Below, in pieces: positions 19,689 to 29,904 of a DNA stretch of 64,000 nucleotides. Each line of letters starts with the position of its first letter. The stretch's first letter is position 1. The stretch is taken from assembly GCF_947489365.1 (NCBI RefSeq), contig NZ_CANLDB010000001.1, forward strand, positions 372,001-436,000. Reading direction: 5' to 3'. This DNA is from an uncultured Nocardioides sp. (GTDB lineage: Bacteria; Actinomycetota; Actinomycetes; Propionibacteriales; Nocardioidaceae). The translations under genes and the position numbers were made by a program. The notes under the pieces were generated by a model, which worked only from the letters and a program-made list of their open reading frames with translations, searched no databases and was not told the origin of the DNA.

Positions 19689-19738
19689 CCCTGGCGCACC
19701 CCGCCTAGCAGCACCCGCAGCACCCAGCACGACCACAG

Positions 19739-19764
19739 CGCCCCCGGGGTCACCCCCGGGGGCG
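19739..19764 (+). terminator. Terminator of the str operon
   Basis: An 11-bp perfect stem, CGCCCCCGGGG (19739-19749) with CCCCGGGGGCG (19754-19764), closes a TCAC loop. TTGTGCTGT follows. It lies 50 bases after the tuf stop. Confidence 0.85.
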
Positions 19765-19766
19765 TT

Positions 19767-20528
19767 GTGCTGTCCGAGTCCGTCCGCGAGGAGAGTCCGA
19801 CCATCAGCTCCGTCACCCCGCCCGCGCGCCCGCACCGCAAGCTCACCGACGACGGCCGTCGGGTCCGCGAGGTCCTGTCGTACTCCCGGCGCGGCGCGCG
19901 CTTCACCGACCGCCAGCAGCGCGCCTGGGACGCCCGCGCCGCCGACCTGGTGATCCCCACCGACGCCGTCGACGACGACGGCTTCGACCTCGCCGAGCAC
20001 TTCGGGCGCCGAGCACCCCTGATCGTCGAGATCGGCTCCGGCGTCGGCGAGGCGACGGTCGCGCTCGCCGCCGAGCGGCCGTCGTACGACGTGCTGGCGC
20101 TGGAGGTGTGGCGGCCGGGGATCGCCTCGACCCTGGAGGCACTCACCGAGGCGGGTGTCTCGAACGTGCGCCTCTGCGCGGTCGACGCGGCCTGGTTCCT
20201 CGACCAGCGGGTGGCCCCCCGCGGCCTGGCGGAGCTCTGGACCTTCTTCCCCGACCCGTGGCCGAAGACCCGGCACCACAAGCGGCGGCTGGTGTCGCCG
20301 ACCTTCGCCTCGGTGGTCGCCTCCCGGCTCGCCGTGGACGGCGCGTGGCGTCTCGCCACCGACTGGGCCGACTACGCCCGGCAGATGCGCGAGGTGCTCG
20401 ACGCCGAGCCCGGCCTCGCCGGCGGTGAGGTCGAGCGGTGGGAGGACCGTCCGGTGACCCGCTTCGAGCGCAAGGGCCTGGCCGCGGGCCGTCCGCCCAC
20501 GGACCTGCTCTACCGCGCCCGCGGTTGA
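19767..20528 (+). CDS. trmB: tRNA (guanine46-N7)-methyltransferase
   Basis: TrmB methylates G46 of tRNA with S-adenosylmethionine. The SAM-binding loop is [15 protein letters not shown], and the catalytic/substrate motif [16 protein letters not shown] is diagnostic. From GTG 19767 the product has 253 residues, but this codon lies 2 bases after the terminator stem and has no clear Shine-Dalgarno. A perfect AGGAGA at 19789-19794 is instead placed 8 bases before an in-frame ATC at 19803; no other ATG, GTG or TTG occurs nearby. The true start may therefore be AUC at 19803 (241 residues). Confidence 0.88.
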   Translation: MLSESVREESPTISSVTPPARPHRKLTDDGRRVREVLSYSRRGARFTDRQQRAWDARAADLVIPTDAVDDDGFDLAEHFGRRAPLIVEIGSGVGEATVALAAERPSYDVLALEVWRPGIASTLEALTEAGVSNVRLCAVDAAWFLDQRVAPRGLAELWTFFPDPWPKTRHHKRRLVSPTFASVVASRLAVDGAWRLATDWADYARQMREVLDAEPGLAGGEVERWEDRPVTRFERKGLAAGRPPTDLLYRARG

Positions 20529-20697
20529 CCCGAGCCGACGGTCGCGCCGACCCCTCGGACTCGTCAAGGGTTATCCCTCTACCCCCTCGACCCGCCCCCG
20601 GGAGAGGGTCGTCCCGGCGGCTCGGGCCGCCCCCGGCACGCGGGAGCGCGGCCGGCGAGTCGAGGAAGGCCCCTACCGGGGTCGGGAGGTCACAAGC

Positions 20698-21885
<1,188 letters not shown>

Positions 21886-21952
21886 GCAGCCGCTGACCGC
21901 CCTCACGGGCAGCTGATCCTCCACCCCGGACGGGGTGCGAGATCTCGGGGAG

Positions 21953-21986
21953 ACAGGGCCGTCCACCGCCAGGTGGGCGGCCCTGT
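21953..21986 (+). terminator. Terminator-like hairpin after the proteinase K-like gene
   Basis: The arms ACAGGGCCGTCCACC (21953-21967) and GGTGGGCGGCCCTGT (21972-21986) pair over 15 positions with one G-U wobble around a GCCA loop. It starts 67 bases after the subtilase stop. No T-run follows, as is common in high-GC genomes. Confidence 0.7.
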
Positions 21987-22112
21987 CGCACGTCGGAGGT
22001 CTCGGAACGGTCACCGGCCGGACAATTCTCTGGTGCAGCGAGGACCCGCGGTCCTACGCTCGGCGGGCGGCGAGGACGCCCGAGTCCGAGCCCGACCGCT
22101 CAGGGAGAGCCC

Positions 22113-23087
22113 ATGAACACCTGTGTCCGGTGCGGCACGCAGTTCGCGGCGGGCGAGGACCGCTGCCCCTTCTGCTCGCTCGCGGTGGCGGGGGACGCCG
22201 ACGTCACCCGCGCCGCCCCCCCGAGCGGCCCGGGCCAGCAGCCGTCCGGGCAGGGGCCGTGGCAGCAGCCGGGTCAGCAGCCGTCGGGTCAGGGGCCGTG
22301 GCAGCAGCCCGGCCAGCAGTCGTCGGGGCAGGGGCCCTGGCAGCAGGGCCAGCCCGGCCAGCAGCCGTCGGGTCCGGGTCCGTGGCAGCAGCCGGGTCAG
22401 CAGTCGTCGGGTCAGGGGCCCTGGCAGCAGCAGGGTCAGCCGGGCCAGCCCTGGCAGCAGGGTGGTCCGCAGGGTGGCGGCTGGCAGGGTGGCCCGCCCC
22501 CGGGTGGCCCGCCGTGGCAGCAGGGCGGTGGCATGCCGCCGAAGAAGGGCATGAGCCCTGCCGTGCTGATCGGCATCGGTGTCGCCGTGCTGCTCGTCCT
22601 CGGCCTGGGCGCCTGGGGACTCGTGGCCGCGTTCTCCGGCGACGACGACACGACCACCGCGGACGACGGCGACCAGACCTCCGAGTCGGCGTCGCCGTCG
22701 GCGAGCCCGTCGGAGTCCGCCTCCGACGAGGCGTCACCGACCGAGTCGACCGAGTCCTCCCCGAGCGCGACGGAGGACCCGAGCGGCGGTGGTGGTGGTG
22801 GTGGTGACGACGTGGTCGCCTTCGACCTCGCCTCCGGCCAGGCCGTCGTCACCGTGACCGTCTCCTCACCCGGCCGGCTCCGGATCGAGGCCCAGTCCGA
22901 CGTGGACGAGGACATCGTCATGGTCGTCAACGACCCCGACGGCGAGGAGGTCTGCAACGAGGACAGCCTCATCACCTACCCCGAGGAGTGCACGATCCAG
23001 GCCGTCGTGGGGGAGTACGAGGTCGTCATCACGCCGTACGACGACCAGGACAGCGCCCTCGGCACCGGCGAGGTCCGCCTCCGCTGA
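22113..23087 (+). CDS. Zinc-ribbon, Gln/Pro/Trp-repeat, single-pass membrane protein
   Basis: The 324-residue protein begins with a zinc ribbon (CVRC at 4-7, CPFC at 18-21). Residues 41-110 hold five imperfect repeats of about 13 residues, consensus GQQPSGQGPWQQP. A Gly/Pro-rich stretch leads to one membrane helix (about 148-172). A Ser/Thr/Asp/Glu-rich linker and a C-terminal beta-rich domain (FDLASGQAVVTVTVSSPGRL...) are probably outside the cell. I recognise no family for the C-terminal domain. Similar zinc-ribbon/helix/outside-domain proteins occur as membrane sensors or envelope proteins. Function is unknown. Confidence 0.8.
   Translation: MNTCVRCGTQFAAGEDRCPFCSLAVAGDADVTRAAPPSGPGQQPSGQGPWQQPGQQPSGQGPWQQPGQQSSGQGPWQQGQPGQQPSGPGPWQQPGQQSSGQGPWQQQGQPGQPWQQGGPQGGGWQGGPPPGGPPWQQGGGMPPKKGMSPAVLIGIGVAVLLVLGLGAWGLVAAFSGDDDTTTADDGDQTSESASPSASPSESASDEASPTESTESSPSATEDPSGGGGGGGDDVVAFDLASGQAVVTVTVSSPGRLRIEAQSDVDEDIVMVVNDPDGEEVCNEDSLITYPEECTIQAVVGEYEVVITPYDDQDSALGTGEVRLR
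22233..22442 (+). repeat. In-frame tandem repeat, unit about 39 bp
   Basis: Five imperfect units of 39-48 bp encode the GQQPSGQGPWQQP repeats. Copies differ mainly at third positions and at one P/S codon, so copy number may vary between strains. Confidence 0.8.
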
Positions 23088-23128
23088 CACCGACCGTCCC
23101 CGGGGCCCGCTGCGGGCCTCGGGGCGTC

Positions 23129-23186
23129 CCGTTTCGTCACAAACGGCAGTGGGAACGCGCCCGGGGCTGCCGTTTGTCACAAACGG
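23129..23186. repeat. REPIN-like twin hairpin, copy 1
   Basis: CCGTTTCGTCACAAACGG (23129-23146) and CCGTTTGTCACAAACGG (23170-23186) are each small hairpins (CCGTTT/AAACGG). They are separated by 23 bases that begin CAG and end CTG. The second core lacks one base. The non-coding gap 23088-23437 holds this element, copy 2 and nothing else that I recognise. Confidence 0.8.
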
Positions 23187-23326
23187 AGGCGGTGCGCGAC
23201 GGTCCGGACCGGCCGGCGACACGAGCGGCCGGACGCCGTACGTCGGGCACGCGGCGCCATCCCGCGGGCTGGCGGAGCTGCCCGGGCCGTGGTCGTCGTC
23301 CGCGGGCCTCCCGGGCCCGGGGCCTC

Positions 23327-23385
23327 CCGTTTCGTCACAAACGGCAGTGAGAACGCGCCCCGGGCTGCCGTTTCGTCACAAACGG
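23327..23385. repeat. REPIN-like twin hairpin, copy 2
   Basis: CCGTTTCGTCACAAACGG occurs at 23327-23344 and again at 23368-23385, separated by 23 bases nearly identical to those in copy 1 and preceded by GCCTC, followed by AGGC. Copy 2 lies 198 bases after copy 1. Similarity continues a little beyond it (GACGGTCCGGA follows both copies). Confidence 0.8.
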
Positions 23386-23437
23386 AGGCGATGGGGGGAC
23401 GGTCCGGAGTGGCCCCCGACCACCCCGGGCGCGGGCG

Positions 23438-23860
23438 TCACGGACGGTGGCGCGGACGGGGGCGGAGCAGGCGCCAGGCGCCGGTGCACCAGAGGGCCCA
23501 GGCGACGAGGAGCGGCTGGAAGAGGAGCCGGGTGGCGCGGGCGCCGTCGGTGTCGAGGCCGAAGCCGTCGGTGCCGGTCACGTACTGGCTGATGTTGCCG
23601 GGGAAGACGGCGACGAAGAGGCCGGCCACCGCCAGGCCCACCAGGGGTCGGCGGCGGGCGGGAGCGAGCAGGACGGCGAGGCCGACGGCGATCTCGACGA
23701 GTCCCGAGAGCACGACGACGAGGGTCGGGGCAGGCAGGAACGGGGGGACCTGCGCCAGGAACTCGTCGGTGACCACCAGGTGCCCGACACCGGCGAACAC
23801 CAGGAACGCCCCGAGCAGCAGGCGGCCGGCGGTGGCGGCGGTCGCGAGGACCGCGCTCAC
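23438..23860 (-). CDS. DoxX-family membrane protein
   Basis: The start is GTG 23860, which overlaps the RDD gene's stop (GTGA), giving 140 residues. Four hydrophobic segments and the opening GRLLLGAFLVFAGVGHLVVTDEFLAQVP with VVVLSGLVEIAVGLAVLL fit DoxX. DoxX-like proteins are small quinone-linked or redox-related membrane proteins; the role here is unknown. It is the second gene of a two-gene operon with the RDD protein. Confidence 0.85.
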   Translation of the reverse strand: MSAVLATAATAGRLLLGAFLVFAGVGHLVVTDEFLAQVPPFLPAPTLVVVLSGLVEIAVGLAVLLAPARRRPLVGLAVAGLFVAVFPGNISQYVTGTDGFGLDTDGARATRLLFQPLLVAWALWCTGAWRLLRPRPRHRP

Positions 23861-24693
23861 CGCCCCGACACCAGCCGCGCGCGCAGACGCGCCTCCCGCG
23901 CGAGGCGGCGCGAGTCGCGCTCGCGGCGCTCCGCCACCACCGCGGCCAGGAAGGCCTCCGCCGGGGTGCCCGGCGGGGGGAGCGGGGCCACGTGGGGCGA
24001 CACCTGGCGGGCCAGGTCGGCGCCGATGGCCTGACGGCTGGCGGGGTCGAGCGTCCCGGCCCGGCCGAGGAACTGGCGCACGGCGAGCGCCAGCGAGGTC
24101 GGCAGCGCGGTGATGTCGGCCCGCTGCGCCCAGGCCGCGAGCGGCGGCGGCATCATCGCGGGGGCGTCCAGCCGCAGCGGCACCCGCTCGCGGACGACGT
24201 AGGTCCCGGCGGCGTAGTCGCCGAGCCGCTTGCCCTTCGCCGAGACCATCGCCGAGAAGAAGGCGGGGACGCCGGTGAGGGCGTAGATCTCGACGTACCC
24301 GATCATCGAGCGGACCAGGGCGTGCTGGAACGAGATGGGCCCGGCGTCCTCCCGGACCGTCCGCAGCCCGAAGGCCAGCTTGCCGACCGTCCGGCCCCGC
24401 GTGAGCGTCTCCATCGTGGTCGGGAACACCAGGAACACCCCGACGGTCAGGCCGATCACCGCGATCGTCTGGACCGCGCCGCTGCTCCCCGAGGCCGACA
24501 GCAGCACCGTGAACGCGCCGACGACCAGCAGGACGGCGGTGACGACCACGTCGAGGAGCCCCGAGCCGATCCGTACGGCGAGGCCCGCCGGCGGCAGGTC
24601 GAGCGCGACGGCCTCGCCGGTGACGAGGTCGTCGTCGGTCAGCGTCGCCGTCTCGCGGGCGGCGACGGGGCGGGAGGCGTCCATCGCGCTCAT
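23857..24693 (-). CDS. RDD-family membrane protein
   Basis: The 278-residue product has the RDD core at about 25-170 (GLAVRIGSGLLDVVV; TRGRTVGKLAFGLRTVRED; GKRLGDYAAGTYVVRERV) with three to four membrane helices. The C-terminal 100 residues are soluble, helical and Arg-rich. It is divergent from a SpoIIM-like gene with 58 bases between them. The pair, beside MoxR-DUF58, matches what I recall of Rv3694c-Rv3695 in M. tuberculosis. Function is unknown; transport roles have been shown for some RDD proteins. Confidence 0.88.
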   Translation of the reverse strand: MSAMDASRPVAARETATLTDDDLVTGEAVALDLPPAGLAVRIGSGLLDVVVTAVLLVVGAFTVLLSASGSSGAVQTIAVIGLTVGVFLVFPTTMETLTRGRTVGKLAFGLRTVREDAGPISFQHALVRSMIGYVEIYALTGVPAFFSAMVSAKGKRLGDYAAGTYVVRERVPLRLDAPAMMPPPLAAWAQRADITALPTSLALAVRQFLGRAGTLDPASRQAIGADLARQVSPHVAPLPPPGTPAEAFLAAVVAERRERDSRRLAREARLRARLVSGR

Positions 24694-24738
24694 CGTAGGT
24701 CCCCGTCCGCAGCCGGCGCCCCCGGACGACGGGCGCCC

Positions 24739-24744
24739 TAGGAT
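24739..24744 (+). promoter_or_regulatory. -10 element of a leaderless promoter
   Basis: TAGGAT lies 7 bases before the GTG of the SpoIIM-like gene. No Shine-Dalgarno exists in between, so transcription probably starts at or next to the start codon. Confidence 0.55.
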
Positions 24745-24751
24745 CGTCGCC

Positions 24752-25747
24752 GTGGACCTGGACGCGTACGTCGCCGCCCACCACGCCGAGTGGCGCCGGC
24801 TCGAGGAGCTGTCGCGGCTGCGACGCCCCGGCGGCGCCGAGAGCGACGAGCTGGTCGAGCTCTACCAGCGGGTCGCGACGCACCTCTCCGTCATCCGCAC
24901 GTCCGCGCCGGACGCCTCGCTGGTGGCGTACCTCAGCTCGCTGCTGGCCCGGGCGCGCACCCGCTCGGCGGGCGCCCGGATCACGACCTGGCGCAGCGTG
25001 ACCTCGTTCTTCACCGAGCGCTTCCCCGGGGCGCTCTACCGGCTGCGGTGGTGGTGGCTCGGCACGATCGCGGGCAGCGTCGTCGTCACCGGCGTGATGA
25101 TCCTGTGGCTGCTGGCCAACCCGCAGGTCGAGCAGACGCTGATGTCGCCCGAGGCGGTCGACCAGCTCGTCAACGAGGACTTCGAGGGCTACTACAGCGA
25201 GTACGCCGCCGGCGAGTTCGCCGCCCAGGTCTGGGTGAACAACGCGTGGGTCAGCGCCCTGTGCCTGGCGCTGGGCATCCTCGGGTTCCCCGTGCTCTAC
25301 CTGCTGTTCCAGAACCTCGCGAACCTGGCGATCATCGGCTCGATCATGCACCGGGCCGACCAGGGCGCCTTCTTCTGGGGACTCCTGCTGCCCCACGGCC
25401 TCCTCGAGCTCACCGCCATCTTCGTCGCCGGCGGGACGGGCCTGCGGCTCTTCTGGTCCTGGGTCGCGCCCGGTCCGATCACGCGCGCCCGCTCGATCGC
25501 CCGGGAGGGCCGCACCATCGGCACGATGGCGCTCGGCCTCGCCGCCGTGCTGTTCGTCAGCGGCCTCATCGAGGGGTTCGTGACCCCGTCCGGGCTGCCG
25601 ACGTGGGCCCGGGTGGGGATCGGCGTCGTCGCCGAGGTGCTCTTCCTCGCCTACGTCTTCGTGGTCGGCCGCGCCGCCCACCGCCGCGGCCACGACGGCG
25701 ACCTCGACGAGGCGCTGCTCGAGGACCGGGTCGCCACCGCCGCCTGA
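24752..25747 (+). CDS. Stage II sporulation protein M (SpoIIM)-like membrane protein
   Basis: The start is GTG 24752, giving 331 residues. The first 95 residues are a soluble helical domain (DLDAYVAAHHAEWRRLEELSRL), then about five or six membrane segments. The conserved SpoIIM features are the FNNA-like VNNAWVSALCLALGILG and the LLPHGLLELTAIFVAGG motif. In Bacillus SpoIIM acts in engulfment, but actinobacterial versions occur in non-sporulating species next to MoxR-DUF58 clusters, as here, and are of unknown function. It converges on the DUF58 gene with 14 bases between stops. Confidence 0.9.
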   Translation: MDLDAYVAAHHAEWRRLEELSRLRRPGGAESDELVELYQRVATHLSVIRTSAPDASLVAYLSSLLARARTRSAGARITTWRSVTSFFTERFPGALYRLRWWWLGTIAGSVVVTGVMILWLLANPQVEQTLMSPEAVDQLVNEDFEGYYSEYAAGEFAAQVWVNNAWVSALCLALGILGFPVLYLLFQNLANLAIIGSIMHRADQGAFFWGLLLPHGLLELTAIFVAGGTGLRLFWSWVAPGPITRARSIAREGRTIGTMALGLAAVLFVSGLIEGFVTPSGLPTWARVGIGVVAEVLFLAYVFVVGRAAHRRGHDGDLDEALLEDRVATAA

Positions 25748-25761
25748 GCCGCCGGACTCGC

Positions 25762-27054
25762 CTACAGCAGGCCGCGGGCCTTCAGGGACAGGTAGTGGTC
25801 GGCCAGGGCGGGCGGCAGGGACTCGGCGTCGGCGTCGACCACGTCGACCCCGAGGGTCCGCAGCATGTCGGCCGTACGACGTCGACGGCCCAGGGCCTGC
25901 TCGGCGGCGGCCGCGCCGTACGCCTCGGCGACGGTGCCGCGGGTCGCGGCGAGCCGCTCCAGCTCGGGGTCGCGCACCGAGGCGAGGACGACGCGGTGGT
26001 GCCGCACCAGGGTCACGAGCGTCGGCAGCAGGCTCTCCTCGACGGCGGCCGGCTCGAGCGGGGTGAGCAGGACGACGAGGCAGCGGCGCCGGCCCATGGC
26101 GTTCACCGCCGCGGCCAGCGCGGACCAGTCCGCCTCGGCGAGCACGGGGGACAGGTCGGCCATCGCGTCCTGCAGCGTCCCGGCGATCGCCCGCGACCCC
26201 GCCGAGCGGACCCGGGACCGGACGCGACGGTCGCCGGCCACGAAGTCGACCCGGTCGCCGGCGCGCGAGGCCAGGGCGGCCAGGAGCAGGGCGGCGTCCA
26301 TCGCGGAGTCCAGCCGCGGCACGTCGTCGACGCGGCCCGCGGAGACCCGGGAGGTGTCGAGGACGAGCACGACCCGGCGGTCGCGCTCGGGCTGCCAGGT
26401 CCGGACGACGACCGTCCGGTTGCGGGCGCTGGCCCGCCAGTCGATGGAGCGGACGTCGTCGCCGTCGACGTACTCGCGCAGGGAGTCGAACTCGGTGCCC
26501 TGCCCCCGGACCCTGACGGCCGCGCGGCCGTCGAGCTCGCGCAGCCGGGCCAGGCGGCTCGGGAGGTGCTTGCGGGACTCGAACGGCGGGAGGCTGCGCA
26601 CGGACCCCGGGACGTCGAGGGTCCGCTGCCGGGCGACGAGGCGGAGGGGCCCCAGCGAGCGGACGGTGACGCCGACCGCGCGCAGGTCGCCCCGGCGTAC
26701 CGGGGTGAGCGGTGTGGTGAGCCGGGCGGAGGCGCCCGGCCCGAGGCGGAGCCGGTGGCGGTTGCCGGTCGCGCCGGCGGTGGGCTGCCACGCGTCGCGG
26801 AGTGCGCCCCGCAGGCGTCGCCGTCCGGTGTTCGTGGCGACGACCGTCGTGCTCGTCGCCTCCCCGGTCCGCACCGGGCCGGTCGCCTCGCGGCGCAGCC
26901 CGACGGCGGTCGTCGACGGGGCCAGCAGCAGGTCGACGACGGTGACGGCCAGGACCAGGCCGACCCAGCCCCAGCCGACCCCGGCGGTCGGCCGCAGCAC
27001 GAGCGGCACCACGCCGAGCAGGAGCAGGAGGGGGACGCGCCCCGTGATGGCCAC
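25762..27054 (-). CDS. DUF58 family protein (MoxR partner)
   Basis: The start is GTG 27054, 8 bases after the MoxR stop, giving 430 residues. Two N-terminal membrane helices (about 5-45) precede a beta-rich region and the DUF58 core (GTEFDSLREYVDGDDVRSIDW, with WRASARNRTVVVRTWQPERD). The C-terminal part resembles a vWA-like fold (VVLVLDTSRV), with a possible metal-binding DTS site. DUF58 proteins work with MoxR ATPases, apparently in maturation of protein complexes or the envelope. Confidence 0.92.
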   Translation of the reverse strand: MAITGRVPLLLLLGVVPLVLRPTAGVGWGWVGLVLAVTVVDLLLAPSTTAVGLRREATGPVRTGEATSTTVVATNTGRRRLRGALRDAWQPTAGATGNRHRLRLGPGASARLTTPLTPVRRGDLRAVGVTVRSLGPLRLVARQRTLDVPGSVRSLPPFESRKHLPSRLARLRELDGRAAVRVRGQGTEFDSLREYVDGDDVRSIDWRASARNRTVVVRTWQPERDRRVVLVLDTSRVSAGRVDDVPRLDSAMDAALLLAALASRAGDRVDFVAGDRRVRSRVRSAGSRAIAGTLQDAMADLSPVLAEADWSALAAAVNAMGRRRCLVVLLTPLEPAAVEESLLPTLVTLVRHHRVVLASVRDPELERLAATRGTVAEAYGAAAAEQALGRRRRTADMLRTLGVDVVDADAESLPPALADHYLSLKARGLL

Positions 27055-27062
27055 GCCGGGTC

Positions 27063-28111
<1,049 letters not shown>

Positions 28112-28115
<4 letters not shown>

Positions 28116-29314
28116 GTGCGGCGTACCTCTCTGTCGAGCTCGGCGAGCGCGTCGGCCAGGTCGACCAGCTCGGTGTCGGTGCCCGGCGGCGGGGCGGTGG
28201 GGTCGATCAGCCAGGCGACCTCGGCGGGGTGGCGCGCCGTACGACGGGCCACGTCGAGGACGACGGGGGCGGGCGCCCCCGGTGCCGGGGGCGTGGCGGG
28301 GATGCCGAGCCGCGCGGCGAACCGGTCGCGGGCGGCGTGGCGCAGCGCACCGGCGGCGTGGCCGCGGTCGCGGCTGCGGTGGTAGAGCCGGCCGCGGCTG
28401 CGGGTGGTCTCGGAGGCCTTGACGCTGACCGGGAGGGGCTCGGTCACCAGGGGGCCGAAGCGGCGGGCCCGCCACCAGATCCCCACCAGCGACGTCGCGA
28501 ACAGCAGCCACAGCACCGGCACCAGCCACGGCGGCAGCAGCGCGGACGGGGCGGTGCTCTCCCCGGCCGGGACGTCGGCGGGGTCGGGGACGTACCAGAC
28601 CAGGCGCTCCCGGGCGCCCAGGAGACGCAGCGCCACCGCGGCGTTGTCACCGCGCAGCACCTGGTCGTTCGCGAGGACGTCGGCCGCGCCGAGCACCGTC
28701 AGGCCCGGGCGCGGGCTGACGAGCAGGGACCCCTCGTCGACGGTGAAGCACCCGTCGAGGGGGTAGGCGTCGGCGACCTCGACGTCGATCGCCAGGCCGG
28801 ACAGGTCGACCCCGTCGACCCCGCCGGCCGCGTCCGCCTCGCAGTCCGCCTCGAGGTCGTCCGGGACCTCCACGGTGACCGGCTCGTCGGCGTCGTCCAG
28901 GAGCCCGACCTGCGCGAGCCCCGAGCCCGCGACGACGAGCTGCCCGTCCGCGGCGTGGTCGACCAGGCGGTCGGTGCTGGCGCCGCCCAGGGAGTACGGC
29001 GCGGTGACGAGCACGGTGGTGTCGCCGTCGACCTCGGTGTCCTCCAGGGCGTCGGCGTCGCGGACGACCTCCACGTCGACGCCCTCGTCGGCCAGCACCC
29101 GTGCCAGCGCCTGCGCGCCGCCGGGGGAGGGGTTGTCGGGGTCGAGGGGGTCGGTGCGGGTGGCGTCGCGGGTGCTGACGGCCAGCAGGACGACCGTCGC
29201 GAGCACGACCAGCGCGATCAGGACCGTCGAACGGCGCGGCAGGAACCGTCGCGACGGGCCGCTCCCGGGGACGGCGGTCGCCGGTGCGGGACCCGCGGTC
29301 AGGGTCGGGCTCAC
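28112..29314 (-). CDS. DUF4350 domain membrane protein
   Basis: The start is GTG 29314, overlapping the previous stop (GTGA), giving 400 residues. A membrane helix at about 30-50 leads to an external domain with the DUF4350 pattern (NPSPGGAQALARVLADEGVDVEVV; LVVAGSGL). A second helix (LVPVLWLLFATSLVGIWW) precedes a cytoplasmic Arg-rich tail. It resembles a substrate-binding or gliding-motility GldG-like fold. It belongs to the MoxR operon; function is unknown. Confidence 0.87.
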
Positions 29315-29904
29315 CGCACGCCCGCCAGGTCGTCGTCCAGGGCGAGGACATCGCGCACCCGCTCGGCCGGCAGCGACCGGTCGCCGTACACGACCTCGTC
29401 GAAGGCGGACGCGGCCCGGCGCAGGGCGTCCCCGCGGCCCGGGTGCTCGGTGGCCACGGCGGTCGCGACCTCGCGGGCGGTCAGCCCGGGCAGGTCGGCG
29501 AGGCGTCCGCGCTCGACCTGGCGGACGGCGAGCGCGCGGAAGGCGTCGGCCAGTGCCTCGCCCAGGCGCCCGTCCGCGAGCGCCGCCTCCGCCGCCGCCC
29601 GCAGCTCGTCGGCCGAGGCGCGGACGTCGTCCAGCACGCCCTCGCCGCGGGTGCGCGTCCCGCCCTCGGTGCGTGCCCGGGTGACGAGCCACAGCACGGC
29701 CAGCGCGAGCGCGACCAGGACGACGAGCGCGGCGGCGACCACCAGCGGGTCGGCGTCGCCGGCGCGCCGCAACCCCTCGTCGAGCTGCTCGCCCAGCCAG
29801 TCGAGGAAGCGCAGGAACGGGTTCTCCTGGTTGTACTCCGGTCGCAGCAGCTCGCGGCGCAGCAGGTCGCGTCCCTCGTCACCCGAGGGATCGAGCCCGG
29901 TCAC
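29311..29904 (-). CDS. DUF4129 domain membrane protein
   Basis: The start is GTG 29904, overlapping the upstream stop (GTGA), giving 197 residues. A periplasmic-side N-terminus with RRELLRPEYNQENPFLRFLDWL is followed by one membrane helix (about 53-75) and a cytoplasmic helical domain (DALRRAASAFDEVVYGDR) that defines DUF4129. In other actinobacteria such genes sit in MoxR operons, as here. Confidence 0.87.
   Translation of the reverse strand: MTGLDPSGDEGRDLLRRELLRPEYNQENPFLRFLDWLGEQLDEGLRRAGDADPLVVAAALVVLVALALAVLWLVTRARTEGGTRTRGEGVLDDVRASADELRAAAEAALADGRLGEALADAFRALAVRQVERGRLADLPGLTAREVATAVATEHPGRGDALRRAASAFDEVVYGDRSLPAERVRDVLALDDDLAGVR

Noticed and set aside
23129..23385. CRISPR array or transposon ends
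   Set aside because: The repeats come in inverted doublets with a conserved, not variable, middle, and no transposase or target duplication is present.
23438..26791. A 1117-codon minus-strand open frame spanning DoxX, RDD, SpoIIM and DUF58
   Set aside because: Only its last 140 codons (from GTG 23860) show a protein family, DoxX. The rest is antisense or out of frame with better genes.
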